DNA from: Pseudoroseomonas ludipueritiae
GTDB taxonomy: Bacteria > Pseudomonadota > Alphaproteobacteria > Acetobacterales > Acetobacteraceae
Reading direction: 5' to 3'
NCBI RefSeq assembly: GCF_014490445.1
Contig: NZ_JACTUZ010000003.1
Span: forward strand, 1 to 64,000
Length of the DNA stretch: 64,000 bases
Position numbers and translations under genes: made by a program. The notes below the pieces were generated by a model. The model worked only from the letters and a program-made list of their open reading frames with translations, searched no databases and was not told where the DNA came from. How positions within the stretch are numbered: position 1 is the first letter of the stretch; each line of letters opens with the position of its first letter. Positions 26,385-35,280 of this stretch are shown here, piece by piece.

Positions 26385-27949
26385 GGCGGCGCTTCCTCAA
26401 GTTGCTCGGCGAAGCGCCGCCGCAGGAAATCCGCGGGACTGCCACCCACGCGTCTCATCCAAAGGGCGGTGATCTCGGAATCCGACAGTCCGTCCTGCGG
26501 GGCTGGCGGCGCCCCCGGTCGCGGCGGCGGCGGCTGTGGACCCTGGCGGTCGACCACCGTGGCATCCGCCTTCTCGTTCATCTGGTCACTCGACTGCCGG
26601 GCCCGCTCGGCGTCCAGTGCCTGCTGATAGGCGAGGAAGGCGCTCGCAATGGCACGGTTGGCCTGAGCAGCCGGGAAGTCAGGCCGGAGCGCCAGGGCAC
26701 GGTCGTAGGCGTCGAGCGCCGCCTGCCAGGCATGTGGTTGCAGCAGTGCCGCATTGCCGCGGTTGAACCAGGCCTCCGGCGTGTCCAGCGCCGAGAATTC
26801 GGCAATGGCACGGGCATAGTCGCCGGCGCGGTAGGCAGCGGCCCCGCGCCAGGCAGGGTCGCTGAACAAATCCATGGCGGCGGCGAAGTCGCCTCGCTCA
26901 TAGGCGAGGCGTCCGCGTTGGTCATCGGTCAGGAACCAGCGTGCCAACCAGCCGAAATGCTCCTGCCCGGGACTTGGCGACTGAGCCAGGGCCGGGGCCG
27001 ACAGCAGCCCCACCAGCAGCGCGGGCAACAGAAAGCCACGGCGTGACCAGAGCAGGGCCAATGGCAGGAGCAGCCAGGCGATGGCATAGCCTGAATCGCG
27101 CCAGCGCAGGTCCGGGTCCTGAGCAGTTGCGGCCGCGACATGCCGGCGCGCTGCCGCCAGCACGGCTTGGAGGTCGGCATCGTCCGGGGTCGCGGCAATG
27201 CGTGTGGCGCCACGCGCCCCATCCAGCGCGCCGGCCGCCGTGTTGCCGGTTGCCAGCACCAGGACGGCATGCCGGCTGCCACGGAGGGCAGCGGCGAACC
27301 CATCGCCGGCCGCCGCCGGTACCCGGCTGGTGAGCAGCAAAATGGTGCCGACGCCCTCTTTGTCAGTTCCTCCCGCCCGCTGGCGCTCCAGCTGGTGCCG
27401 CGCCAACCGGAGCGCCGCCGCGGGATCGTCGCCGTCGCGCGGCATCAGCCCGGGTGCCAGCGCGTCCAGGTAGAGGCCCAGCAGTGTCGCGTCGGCGGTC
27501 GGCGGCAGCACCAGATGCGCTGTGCCGGCATAAGCCAGGAGGCCGGTGCGGGCGGTGCCGCGCATCGCCATCAGGTCGCGGATCTTGCGCCGGGCTGCGT
27601 CCAACCTTGGAGCAGCGGCGGTCGAGAGGTCGAGCGCTATCATCATCGGCGCATCATCGGCCAGGCCCGGTTGAGCCTCACGCCGCCAGCTCGGCCCGGC
27701 GAGTGCCAGGCTGGCCAGCACGAGCAACGCCCAGAGGCAGGGCAGCGGCCTTATCCAGCGCCGCCGGCCCTGGCCAAGCAGCAGATGCGGTAGCAGCGCC
27801 GGTGCGACCACACCCTGCCAGCCGCCGCGGCGTGGCTGCCGCTTCCAGGCCAGCAATGCGGCCAGCGTCGCCGGCAGGAGCAGCAACAGCCACCAGGGCC
27901 GCAGCCAGTGCGACGCGGCCCAGGCCTCGGCCATGGATGCGTCAGCCAT
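26381..27949 (-). CDS. BatB/BatC-like fusion: VWA domain plus TPR domain
   Basis: The 522-residue protein has two N-terminal membrane helices, a von Willebrand A domain (about 90-290), another membrane helix near 310-330 and a C-terminal TPR region (about 345-460). The TPR is followed by a Gln/Pro-rich linker and a conserved tail. In many bacteria the VWA (BatB) and TPR (BatC) parts are separate genes. The MIDAS motif reads DLSTA instead of DxSxS, so metal binding is doubtful. The ATG at 27949 has GGAGG upstream and overlaps batA by 8 bases. Its stop overlaps batD as ATGA. Confidence 0.8.
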   Translation of the reverse strand: MADASMAEAWAASHWLRPWWLLLLLPATLAALLAWKRQPRRGGWQGVVAPALLPHLLLGQGRRRWIRPLPCLWALLVLASLALAGPSWRREAQPGLADDAPMMIALDLSTAAAPRLDAARRKIRDLMAMRGTARTGLLAYAGTAHLVLPPTADATLLGLYLDALAPGLMPRDGDDPAAALRLARHQLERQRAGGTDKEGVGTILLLTSRVPAAAGDGFAAALRGSRHAVLVLATGNTAAGALDGARGATRIAATPDDADLQAVLAAARRHVAAATAQDPDLRWRDSGYAIAWLLLPLALLWSRRGFLLPALLVGLLSAPALAQSPSPGQEHFGWLARWFLTDDQRGRLAYERGDFAAAMDLFSDPAWRGAAAYRAGDYARAIAEFSALDTPEAWFNRGNAALLQPHAWQAALDAYDRALALRPDFPAAQANRAIASAFLAYQQALDAERARQSSDQMNEKADATVVDRQGPQPPPPRPGAPPAPQDGLSDSEITALWMRRVGGSPADFLRRRFAEQLEEAPP

Positions 27950-28946
27950 GCCGCACCTCCCGCCGCATGGCGGTGGCAAGCAGCGCGGCCATCGCCAGCA
28001 GGGCAAAGCCGGCCAGCGGCCAATGGAACAGCGGCGCGCGCGGCTGGGCCACCTGGCTTGCGAAGCGCTGCGGCTCGATGCGGTCGATCTCGGCGTAGAT
28101 GCCAGCCAGCGAGGCGGCGTCGGTGGCGTGAAAATGCCGCCCCCCCGCGGCTGCCGCGATAGCCTCGAGACCCGGGATGTCGAGCGCCGCCTCGCCCACG
28201 GCCGCCGGATCGCCCATGGAGACGGCATAGATGCGGATGCCGAGGCCCGCGGCGATCTGCGCGGCGCGCAGTGGCGGCACCTTGCTGCCGGTGTCGTTGC
28301 CATCGGTCAGCAGGATGAGGAGCCGGCCTTGAGCCTCTGCCTTCTCGAAGCTCTGCGCGGCAAGGCCGATGGCTTCGCCGATCATGGTCTGCGGGCCGGC
28401 CAGACGTGGCTGCACCTCAGCCAGCAACTCCAAGAGGGTATCGTGGTCGTCGCTGAAAGGGGCCAGCACGAAGGCGGCGCTACCGAAGACGATCACCCCG
28501 ATGCGGTCCGCGGGCCGGCGCGCGATGAAGTCGCGTAGCACCGCCTGCGCGGCGGACAGCCTGCTCTCCCGGGTCCCGGCTGGAGTGGTGAAGTCCTGCG
28601 TTTCCATTGAGCCCGAGAGATCGAGGGCCAGCATCAGGTCACGGCCGCTGGATTGGCGCGTGACCGGCGGCTCCAGCCGCTGCGGCGCGGCAAGGGCCAG
28701 CAGCAGCAGCAGCCAGGCAGCCGCGGAGAGGCAGTGCTGCCAAAGGCGCCGCGTCGGGTCGGGCGGCAGTGGCCGCGCCGCGTCCGCCGCAAGCCGGCGC
28801 AGGGCCGGGAAGCGCAGCGCCCAGCGGCGGTCGCGCCAGACTGGCAGCAGCAGCCGCAGCAGCCAGGGCAAAGGCAGAAGAGCCAGCACCCAGCCATGCG
28901 CCAGTACCAGGGCGCTGAGGCCGAGCTGCTCAGCCAGCGCGGTCAT
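27942..28946 (-). CDS. BatA-like VWA-domain membrane protein
   Basis: The 334-residue protein has N-terminal membrane helices, a VWA domain with an intact MIDAS (DLSGSM, then a Thr in GPQTMIGEAIG and the Asp in LLTDGNDTG), and a C-terminal membrane helix. This layout matches BatA and related aerotolerance proteins. It overlaps DUF4381 upstream by 17 bases and the BatB/C fusion downstream by 8. It presumably presents the VWA domain in the periplasm to a partner with MoxR acting as ATPase; the partner is unknown. Confidence 0.85.
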   Translation of the reverse strand: MTALAEQLGLSALVLAHGWVLALLPLPWLLRLLLPVWRDRRWALRFPALRRLAADAARPLPPDPTRRLWQHCLSAAAWLLLLLALAAPQRLEPPVTRQSSGRDLMLALDLSGSMETQDFTTPAGTRESRLSAAQAVLRDFIARRPADRIGVIVFGSAAFVLAPFSDDHDTLLELLAEVQPRLAGPQTMIGEAIGLAAQSFEKAEAQGRLLILLTDGNDTGSKVPPLRAAQIAAGLGIRIYAVSMGDPAAVGEAALDIPGLEAIAAAAGGRHFHATDAASLAGIYAEIDRIEPQRFASQVAQPRAPLFHWPLAGFALLAMAALLATAMRREVRHG

Positions 28947-29391
28947 GGAATTCGAGCCAGCGCCGGGCCGCTGCCAGGGCCAGTTCCGCAGCGGCGGGGC
29001 GATAAGCGATCATCGCCAAGGCACGCGCCTCCTCCGGCCGCAGCCGGGCGCGTGGCGCGCTTCGATTGAGCCAGGCCGCCCAGGCCTCGCCGCTCAGCGC
29101 CGCGACTTCAGAGCGCGGATGTGCCGCAAGGGCAGCCCGCTTGATCAATGCTGGAAGTGCCGCCCAGTCACCCCGGGCCGAGGCCTCTTCCACCGCGTGG
29201 CGCGCCGCGCGCCGCCAGGCATCGCGCCGCCAGCGGCGCCACATGCGCCAGAGGAAGGCCAGCAGAAGCCCCAGGAGCAGCAGCCCGAGAAATGCCCATG
29301 CCGGCGTCGCCGGCCAGAGCGGGACCGGCGGGGGCAGCAGGATGTCCTGCATCTTCTCGAGGCTGGGCATCGGCGGCAGGTCGGGATTCAC
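28930..29391 (-). CDS. DUF4381-family membrane protein
   Basis: The 153-residue protein has one membrane helix (AFLGLLLLGLLLAFLW) followed by an Arg/Ala-rich cytoplasmic helical domain, the DUF4381 layout. I chose GTG at 29391, which overlaps the DUF58 stop as GTGA. The frame is open further upstream but only antisense-like sequence is there. DUF4381 proteins are standard members of MoxR-DUF58-Bat operons. Confidence 0.75.
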   Translation of the reverse strand: MNPDLPPMPSLEKMQDILLPPPVPLWPATPAWAFLGLLLLGLLLAFLWRMWRRWRRDAWRRAARHAVEEASARGDWAALPALIKRAALAAHPRSEVAALSGEAWAAWLNRSAPRARLRPEEARALAMIAYRPAAAELALAAARRWLEFHDRAG

Positions 29392-30350
29392 GGTGCCCGC
29401 CCCCCGCCGCCGGTGGCTGTCCGCCGTTGCCCCATCTGACGGCGCAACTGCGCCGCCGGCTCCGCATCGGTGCCGATCGGCAGCACCGGTACCGCGTGCC
29501 GCCTGCCGGCGCCGCAAAGTGCCTCAAGCCGCGCCGCGACGCCCGTACGAACGCGCTGGCCGAGGTTGCTGGCCGCCGGGTCAAGCAGAGCAGGTCCGCT
29601 TCCGTCATCGGCGAGGCCGCGCCACGGCGGTGCCGGTAACTCCGCTTCCAGCGGGTCCGAGACCGGAATCACCATGAGCTCGTTGTGCCGCCGCAGCCGG
29701 TCGAGCGCGGCCCTGGTGCCAGCGTCGGCCGCGAAAAGGTCGACAACCAGCAAAATCAGCGCATCGTGGGGCGCCAATGTGGCGGTGTGCTGCAATGCCT
29801 TGTTGAGCGCGGCGGGGCCCGAGGGGGCAGTGGGCATTGCCGGCAAGCGTGCGGCTAAAGCCAGAACCGACTGCAGGATCTGCATAACCGCGGCTCGGCT
29901 CCGCGCCGGCCGGATCTCCCGCACCGTATCACTGCTGAACAGAACGGCACCGACACGGTCGCCGGCCGCCAGACAGCGCCATGCGGCCAGCGCTACGACC
30001 TCAGCGGCTCGCGTCACCTTGGTGGCGGTCCGGCTGCCGAAGAACATCGCCGGGGACAGGTCCACCACCAGGAAGACCGGGCGGTCGCGTTCCTCTGTGA
30101 AGATCCTGCTCTGCGGCCGGCCGGTACGGGCCGTGGCACGCCAATCCATCTGCCGCAGGTCGTCGCCCGGCCGGTAAGCGCGGATCTCCTCGAAGCTGAG
30201 GCCGCGGCCGCGGATGCGGGAAGCGCGGCGGCCCGGCAGCAGCGCCCTCACCGCCTGGCCGGCCCGGAAAGAGAAGCCGCGGGCACCGTGCTGCAGGCGA
30301 ATCAGGTCCGCGAGATCCGGCAGCAGGCCCGGGGTGGGCGGCGCCGCCAT
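29388..30350 (-). CDS. DUF58-family protein of the MoxR operon
   Basis: The 320-residue protein has the DUF58 core signature RAYRPGDDLRQMDWRATARTG (about residues 57-77) followed by a VWA-like fold with VVDLSPAMFFG. It is cytoplasmic, with no helices predicted. It starts one base after the end of moxR and is coupled to DUF4381. It fits an adaptor between the MoxR ATPase and the membrane Bat proteins. Confidence 0.85.
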   Translation of the reverse strand: MAAPPTPGLLPDLADLIRLQHGARGFSFRAGQAVRALLPGRRASRIRGRGLSFEEIRAYRPGDDLRQMDWRATARTGRPQSRIFTEERDRPVFLVVDLSPAMFFGSRTATKVTRAAEVVALAAWRCLAAGDRVGAVLFSSDTVREIRPARSRAAVMQILQSVLALAARLPAMPTAPSGPAALNKALQHTATLAPHDALILLVVDLFAADAGTRAALDRLRRHNELMVIPVSDPLEAELPAPPWRGLADDGSGPALLDPAASNLGQRVRTGVAARLEALCGAGRRHAVPVLPIGTDAEPAAQLRRQMGQRRTATGGGGRAP

Positions 30351-30351
30351 G

Positions 30352-31365
30352 TCAGGCCACCGCCACCAGAGTCAGCAGCCGGGCCAGCACATCATCCGGC
30401 GTGACGCGGTCGGCATTGGCCTCGTAGGAGAGAACCAGCCGGTGGCGCAGCACGGCGGCGGCCACGGCGCGCACATCATCCGGCTCCACGTGATCGCGGC
30501 CCGCCAGCCAGGCACGGGCGCGCGAGGCACGGCCGAGGCCGATGCTGGCGCGCGGGCTGGCGCCCACTTCGATCCAGCGGCCTAGCTCGGCATCGTAGTC
30601 GGCGGCCCGCCGAGTGGCACAAACGAGGGCCACGACGTAATCGTCGATCGCTTCCGCGACGTGCATATGCCGCAGCGAAACACGCGCATCAAAGATCGCC
30701 TGCTGCGGAATGGGCTCGCCAGCCGGCGCCGCCGGCTGTGCCTCCTCGCCCCGGACGAGCTGCAGAACTGCCTTCTCCTCCGTCTCGCTCGGATAGCCCA
30801 CCCGCAGATGAAGCAGGAAACGGTCGAGCTGCGCCTCCGGCAGCGGATAGGTGCCTTCCTGCTCGATCGGGTTCTGCGTTGCCATCACGGTGAAGAGCGG
30901 CGGCAGGGCATGGCTGGTTCCGGCGACGGTGACCTGACGCTCTTCCATCGCCTCCAGCAGCGCCGACTGCACCTTGGCCGGCGCTCGGTTGATCTCGTCC
31001 ACCAAGATCAGATTGCCGAAAATCGGGCCCTTCTCGAAACGGAAGGCGGCTTCGCCGCCCGCCTGGTGGTAGACCTCACTGCCGATGACGTCAGTCGGCA
31101 GGAGGTCCGGCGTAAACTGGATGCGGCGGAAATCGGCCTCAAGGGCTGAGGCCAATGACTTCACTGCCCGCGTCTTGGCAACCCCGGGCAGCCCTTCCAA
31201 CAGCACGTTGCCATCGGCCAGAAGGGCGATCAGGAGATGCTCGATGACCGCCTGCTGGCCGATGATAGCGCGGCCCATGCGGGTACGCAGCTCGGCGAAG
31301 GCCGCACGCGCAGCATCGCTGGCAGCCTCCGAACCGGCAGGCAACTGGGGGGCCGCGCTGGACAT
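30352..31365 (-). CDS. moxR: MoxR-family AAA+ ATPase
   Basis: The 337-residue protein has Walker A in LLEGLPGVAKTRAVKS (the usual GxxGxxKT) and Walker B ILVDEINRAPAKVQ. The insert LEAMEERQVTVAGT and sensor 1 VMATQNPIEQEGTYPLPEAQLDRF are characteristic of MoxR. MoxR proteins act as chaperone-like ATPases for metalloenzyme or complex maturation together with VWA proteins. The ATG overlaps the sulfatase stop by one base (TGATG), tying the sulfatase to this operon. Confidence 0.92.
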   Translation of the reverse strand: MSSAAPQLPAGSEAASDAARAAFAELRTRMGRAIIGQQAVIEHLLIALLADGNVLLEGLPGVAKTRAVKSLASALEADFRRIQFTPDLLPTDVIGSEVYHQAGGEAAFRFEKGPIFGNLILVDEINRAPAKVQSALLEAMEERQVTVAGTSHALPPLFTVMATQNPIEQEGTYPLPEAQLDRFLLHLRVGYPSETEEKAVLQLVRGEEAQPAAPAGEPIPQQAIFDARVSLRHMHVAEAIDDYVVALVCATRRAADYDAELGRWIEVGASPRASIGLGRASRARAWLAGRDHVEPDDVRAVAAAVLRHRLVLSYEANADRVTPDDVLARLLTLVAVA

Positions 31366-33005
31366 CAGTGGGACGCCACCCTTCCGGCTGCCTCAGTCAG
31401 CATCTTCAGGTACCGGTCCACGTTGAACGAGGCCGGCGCCTGACGTGGCGGAAAGTCCTTGAAGGTCCCCAGCCATTTGGCCGAGGTTTCCTGCGCCACC
31501 AGGATCAGGAAGGAGTTCTGGATCAGCCAGTGGTAGTAATTGTTGGAGTCGGTCGGAGCCCGCTCCATCGGGTCCATCTTGAGATCGATGATCAACGGGA
31601 TGCGCAGATGGACGAAAGGATCCATCCAAACACGGAAGCCATGCGAGCGCTGTTCGGCGAAGACGAACTTCCAGCGCCCTTTCCGAACCGCCACCAGCTC
31701 GCCGTCATCGTCAAAGTAGAAGAACTCGTCGCGCGGACTCGGTGCGTCACCGGTCAAGGTTGGCAACTGGTTATAGCCATCCAGGTGCACCTTGAAGGTA
31801 CGTCCGCTGACGGCATGACCAGCCAGCAGCTTTTCCTTGATGTCCGGTACGCCGGCGGCAGCCAGCAGGGTCGGCATCCAGTCATTCGCGCCGACAACTC
31901 CGGTGACGACCTTGCCGGCTGGAATACGGCCGGGCCACCGAATAGCGCAGGGCACCCGGAAGCCGCCTTCCCAGTTCGTGTCCTTTTCGCTGCGGAACGG
32001 CGTGATGGCGCCGTCCGGCCACTCGTTGAAATGCGGGCCGTTGTCGGTGGAGTAGACCACGATCGTATCATTGGCGATGCCGAGGTCATCGAGCTTCTTC
32101 AGGATCTGCCCGACGTGGTCGTCATGCTGCACCATGCCATCCGCGTAGAAGCCAAGGCCCGTCTTGCCGTTGTAGCTCTCCGGTACGTGCGTATAGATGT
32201 GCATGCGGGTTGCATTGTGCCAGATGAAGAAAGGGCGGCCGGCCTGGTGCTGGCGATCGATGAAGTTGATGCAGGCCGCCGTGGTCTCGTCGTCGATGGT
32301 CTCCATCCGCTTGCGGTTCAGCGGCCCGGTATCTTCCACACGGCCATCCGCATAGCTACGGATGACGCCGCGGGGGCCCCAGCGGCGACGGAACGCAGGG
32401 TCCTGCGGATAATTCGGACGCTCCGGCTCTTCCTCCGCGTTCAAGTGATACAGGTTGCCGAAGAACTCATCGAAACCATGCTGCGTCGGGAGGAACTCGT
32501 CCTTGTCGCCCAGATGGTTCTTGCCGAACTGCCCGGTTGCATAGCCGAGCGGCTTCAGCATCTGGGCGATGGTGGGGTCGTTGGCGTCCAGGCCGATATC
32601 GGCGCCAGGGCTGCCGACCTTGGTCAAGCCGGTACGCACCGGCGATTGGCCGGTAATGAACGCAGCGCGGCCCGCCGTGCAGGACTGCTCGCCATAGTAG
32701 TCGGTGAAGGTCGCGCCTTCCCGGTGAATACGATCGATATTGGGTGTGCTGAAGCCAGTCACGCCGCCATTGTTGTGGCTGATGTTCCACAGCCCGATAT
32801 CGTCGCCGAAGATGACAAGGATATTGGGAGGGCGGCCACTGCCAGCCGCCGGCGCTGCCGACGGGGCCGTGGGAGCAGGGCTGGGAGCCTGCGCCTGGGC
32901 AAGTAACGGCGTACCAATGCTGGCCAGGGCCGATGCGCCAGCGGCGCCGCCGAGGAGGATGTTGCGCCTGTTCAGGCGCGATTCTTTCGGTGGCTGGTGT
33001 GGCAT
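31365..33005 (-). CDS. Exported arylsulfatase-type sulfatase
   Basis: The 546-residue protein has a Tat signal (LNRRNILLGGAAG, residues 11-23) and a Pro/Ala linker to about 58. It then has the sulfatase N-terminal metal site (NILVIFGDDIG) and the formylglycine motif CTAGRAAFITG with Cys109 as the residue to be oxidised. Further conserved parts are YSTDNGPHFNEWPDG, with Asp-Asn for metal binding, and the lysine in WEGGFRVP. The maturation enzyme lies 13 bases upstream. Export by Tat fits folding and Cys oxidation in the cytoplasm before secretion. Substrate (aryl, alkyl or glycan sulfate) is unknown. AAGGAGA lies ahead of the ATG. Confidence 0.9.
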   Translation of the reverse strand: MPHQPPKESRLNRRNILLGGAAGASALASIGTPLLAQAQAPSPAPTAPSAAPAAGSGRPPNILVIFGDDIGLWNISHNNGGVTGFSTPNIDRIHREGATFTDYYGEQSCTAGRAAFITGQSPVRTGLTKVGSPGADIGLDANDPTIAQMLKPLGYATGQFGKNHLGDKDEFLPTQHGFDEFFGNLYHLNAEEEPERPNYPQDPAFRRRWGPRGVIRSYADGRVEDTGPLNRKRMETIDDETTAACINFIDRQHQAGRPFFIWHNATRMHIYTHVPESYNGKTGLGFYADGMVQHDDHVGQILKKLDDLGIANDTIVVYSTDNGPHFNEWPDGAITPFRSEKDTNWEGGFRVPCAIRWPGRIPAGKVVTGVVGANDWMPTLLAAAGVPDIKEKLLAGHAVSGRTFKVHLDGYNQLPTLTGDAPSPRDEFFYFDDDGELVAVRKGRWKFVFAEQRSHGFRVWMDPFVHLRIPLIIDLKMDPMERAPTDSNNYYHWLIQNSFLILVAQETSAKWLGTFKDFPPRQAPASFNVDRYLKMLTEAAGRVASH

Positions 33006-33018
33006 GGATCTCTCCTTG

Positions 33019-33993
33019 TCAGGGACTGAGCCGACGAACGCAGCGGAAGCCCAGATGGCTCATGGCGCTGTCGACCATCTGTGGCTGCCGCCCTGCTGGG
33101 CGGTACCGCCGGCAATAATCAGGGGAGCAGAGGAAGGAGCCGCCCTTCACGACCTTGCGCGGTATGCGCAGGTGCGGCTGCCGTGGATCGTAGCTGCGCC
33201 TTTCGCGGTCCGGCGCTGCGCAGCAGGGCGAGACGACCGGATCATCCTCATGGCGCGACGCATACCAGTCGTCCGTCCATTCCCACACATTACCAATCAT
33301 GTCGTGCAGCCCGTACCCGTTTGCCGGATAGCTGCCGACCGGCGAGGTGCCGGCATGGCCGTCGGCCGCAAGGTTCAGCCAGGGGAATGAGCCCTGCCAC
33401 GTATTGGCCATATGCATGCCTTTGGGCACAAGCTCCGCACCCCAGGCGAACTCGGCGCCGTCAAGGCCGCCACGCGCGGCGAACTCCCATTCAGCCTCCG
33501 TGGGCAAAGCCTTGCCTGCCCAATTGGCGAAGGCCACGGCATCCTCATGGGCGATATGCACCACTGGATGATTTTCCCGGCCCTTCGTGCTGCTCCGCAG
33601 CCCTTCAGGATGCCGCCAGCAGGCGCCGGGAACATAGCTCCACCAGTTGCGCAGGTCGTTTGTCTTGACGGGGCGCGGAGGCGGGGTGAACACCAGTGCA
33701 CCCGGCACGAGGGCTGCGGGCGACGCGCCGGGATAAAGCGCCGGATCGAGTGGCCGCTCCGCCACGCTACGGTAGCCTGTTTCCGACACAAAGGCAGCGA
33801 AGTCGCCATTGGTGACCGGCCGTGTGTCAATCCAGAACGAGCGGACCTGACGGTGATGAGCCGGGCCTTCCTCGGGGTAGTGGTGGTCCGAGCCCATCAG
33901 GAATGTGCCACCGCGCAAGAAGACCATGGGCGACCCGCGGGCCACGTCATCCGATGAAGCGACTTGTGCGCCGGCGCAGCAGCCTGATGCCAT
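33019..33993 (-). CDS. Formylglycine-generating enzyme (sulfatase-modifying factor)
   Basis: The 324-residue protein covers the FGE-sulfatase domain from MVFLRGGTFLMGSD to LGFRCVRR. The catalytic pair is Cys289 and Cys294 in GGSFLCSPDYCRRYRPAGR, matching the copper-binding cysteines of aerobic FGE. NVWEWTDDWY and LPTEAEWEFAARGG are further signatures. It oxidises the active-site Cys of sulfatases to formylglycine using O2, here most likely the sulfatase immediately downstream. It is the first gene of the long minus-strand cluster, so the promoter should lie in 33994-34464. The N-terminus has a CC pair (MASGCC) of no known role. Confidence 0.92.
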   Translation of the reverse strand: MASGCCAGAQVASSDDVARGSPMVFLRGGTFLMGSDHHYPEEGPAHHRQVRSFWIDTRPVTNGDFAAFVSETGYRSVAERPLDPALYPGASPAALVPGALVFTPPPRPVKTNDLRNWWSYVPGACWRHPEGLRSSTKGRENHPVVHIAHEDAVAFANWAGKALPTEAEWEFAARGGLDGAEFAWGAELVPKGMHMANTWQGSFPWLNLAADGHAGTSPVGSYPANGYGLHDMIGNVWEWTDDWYASRHEDDPVVSPCCAAPDRERRSYDPRQPHLRIPRKVVKGGSFLCSPDYCRRYRPAGRQPQMVDSAMSHLGFRCVRRLSP

Positions 33994-34464
33994 CAGCCTT
34001 GCTCCTCTGCCTCCGCGACGGGCACGCCCGGAGAAGCGAAAGGCTAGAAGGGGGTCGAGGTGGAGCGTATCGGGTTAAACCCTGATGGTTTTCAAATACG
34101 GGCCTGAGGCCCTGGAGCACGGCTTTTATCCAGCCCCTCATAACATTGATGTGAATAACTGGAGGCGGTGAGACAAAGTCAGAAAGGGAGGAAGGCACGA
34201 CCTTGTCTATATTGCTGATCTTCAGGCCTGCAATGCCGCAGGGCGCCCTTGCCTCAGAGCATTGCAGAACCGAACGGACCATGGCTACAATCCTGTAGCG
34301 CTTCCGGATGCGATGGTGGCGGGCAGAGGATGCCGAAACTGACTTGCTCGTACTACCTATCTTCCCACCCTGGATTACGGGATTGGCCCGATCATCACGG
34401 GTTCAGCTCCTGATCTAGGATCGGATGATGACATGTCGTCAGGTCTAGCGGAGCAACGCGACCC
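33994..34464. other. Divergent intergenic region between sulfatase cluster and response regulator
   Basis: No gene seen in 471 bases. A 9-base inverted repeat (CTGCAATGC at 34228-34236, GCATTGCAG at 34259-34267) encloses GGGCGCCC, which is itself palindromic. It could be an operator or a hairpin in a leader. Promoters for both flanking units must be here but no convincing hexamers were found. Confidence 0.4.
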
Positions 34465-35133
34465 ATGCCTCACCAGAGCGGCCCGGTGCGCATACTCATC
34501 GCGGACGACCACGATGTCGTCCGACATGGACTCCGCGCGATGCTGGAGGCGCATGCCAATTGGGAGGTTTGCGGCGAGGCGCTGAACGGGCGTGAGGCCG
34601 TCGAGCTGGCTGCGCAGCTTCTTCCAGATATCGCCATTCTCGACATCTCCATGCCGAGCCTGAATGGCCTCGACGCTACCCGCATGATTCGGAAATCCTC
34701 GCCGAAGACCGAGGTGCTGATCTTCACCATGCATGACAGCGAGCAGCTGATCCGGGAAGTGCTGTCGGCAGGTGCCAAGGGGTATCTCCTCAAGTCCGAC
34801 GCGGCGCGCTCGATGGTCGCTGCGGTGGAGGCACTGTCGGTCCACCGGCCGTATTTTAACTGGAAGGTGAGCGAAACCATCCTCGATGGCTTCCTGCGCG
34901 CCGCGGTGGCGCCGATGGCCGGTGGCACCGCCGGCGAGCCTCTCACTCCGCGTGAACGTGAGATCGTGCAGTTGCTTGCTGAGGGCCTTAGCAACAAGGA
35001 AGTCGCCACCCGGCTCGACATCAGCATCAAGACAGTGGAGACGCATCGCTCCACGGTGATGCGCAAGGTGGATGCGCATTCGGTTGTCGATCTCGTGCGC
35101 TACGCGCTGCGCAACAATCTGACCTCGATCTGA
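34465..35133 (+). CDS. NarL/FixJ-type response regulator
   Basis: The 222-residue protein has a receiver domain with the acidic pair in IADDHD (13-17), phospho-acceptor Asp60 in AILDISMPSLNG, Thr in IFTMHD and Lys in GYLLKSD. A LuxR-type helix-turn-helix follows (LTPREREIVQLLAEGLSNKEVATRLDISIKTVETHRS). The kinase is not adjacent; the only HisKA_3 kinase in the window is at 14530-15705. It is divergent from the sulfatase/Bat cluster and upstream of several exported-protein genes, so those are candidate targets by position only. Confidence 0.92.
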   Translation: MPHQSGPVRILIADDHDVVRHGLRAMLEAHANWEVCGEALNGREAVELAAQLLPDIAILDISMPSLNGLDATRMIRKSSPKTEVLIFTMHDSEQLIREVLSAGAKGYLLKSDAARSMVAAVEALSVHRPYFNWKVSETILDGFLRAAVAPMAGGTAGEPLTPREREIVQLLAEGLSNKEVATRLDISIKTVETHRSTVMRKVDAHSVVDLVRYALRNNLTSI

Positions 35134-35170
35134 CAAAGGACGCAGGCTGTTCGGAGAAGCGCTGCGTCCA

Positions 35171-35193
35171 CCTGCCGTGGAATCCACGGCAGG
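35171..35193. terminator. Perfect hairpin between convergent genes
   Basis: Arms CCTGCCGTGG and CCACGGCAGG (10 pairs) enclose an AAT loop. It lies 38 bases past the response regulator stop and 88 bases past the stop of the convergent gene at 35281. Position and symmetry suit a bidirectional terminator, although no T-run follows on either strand. Confidence 0.55.
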
Positions 35194-35280
35194 ATCAAAG
35201 CGCAAGAGGCTCGCCAACAGGCCCTACGCCGACAGCAGCGGCATCGCCTTCTACGGGAGGCGACGGGGGTCGCTCCACGC

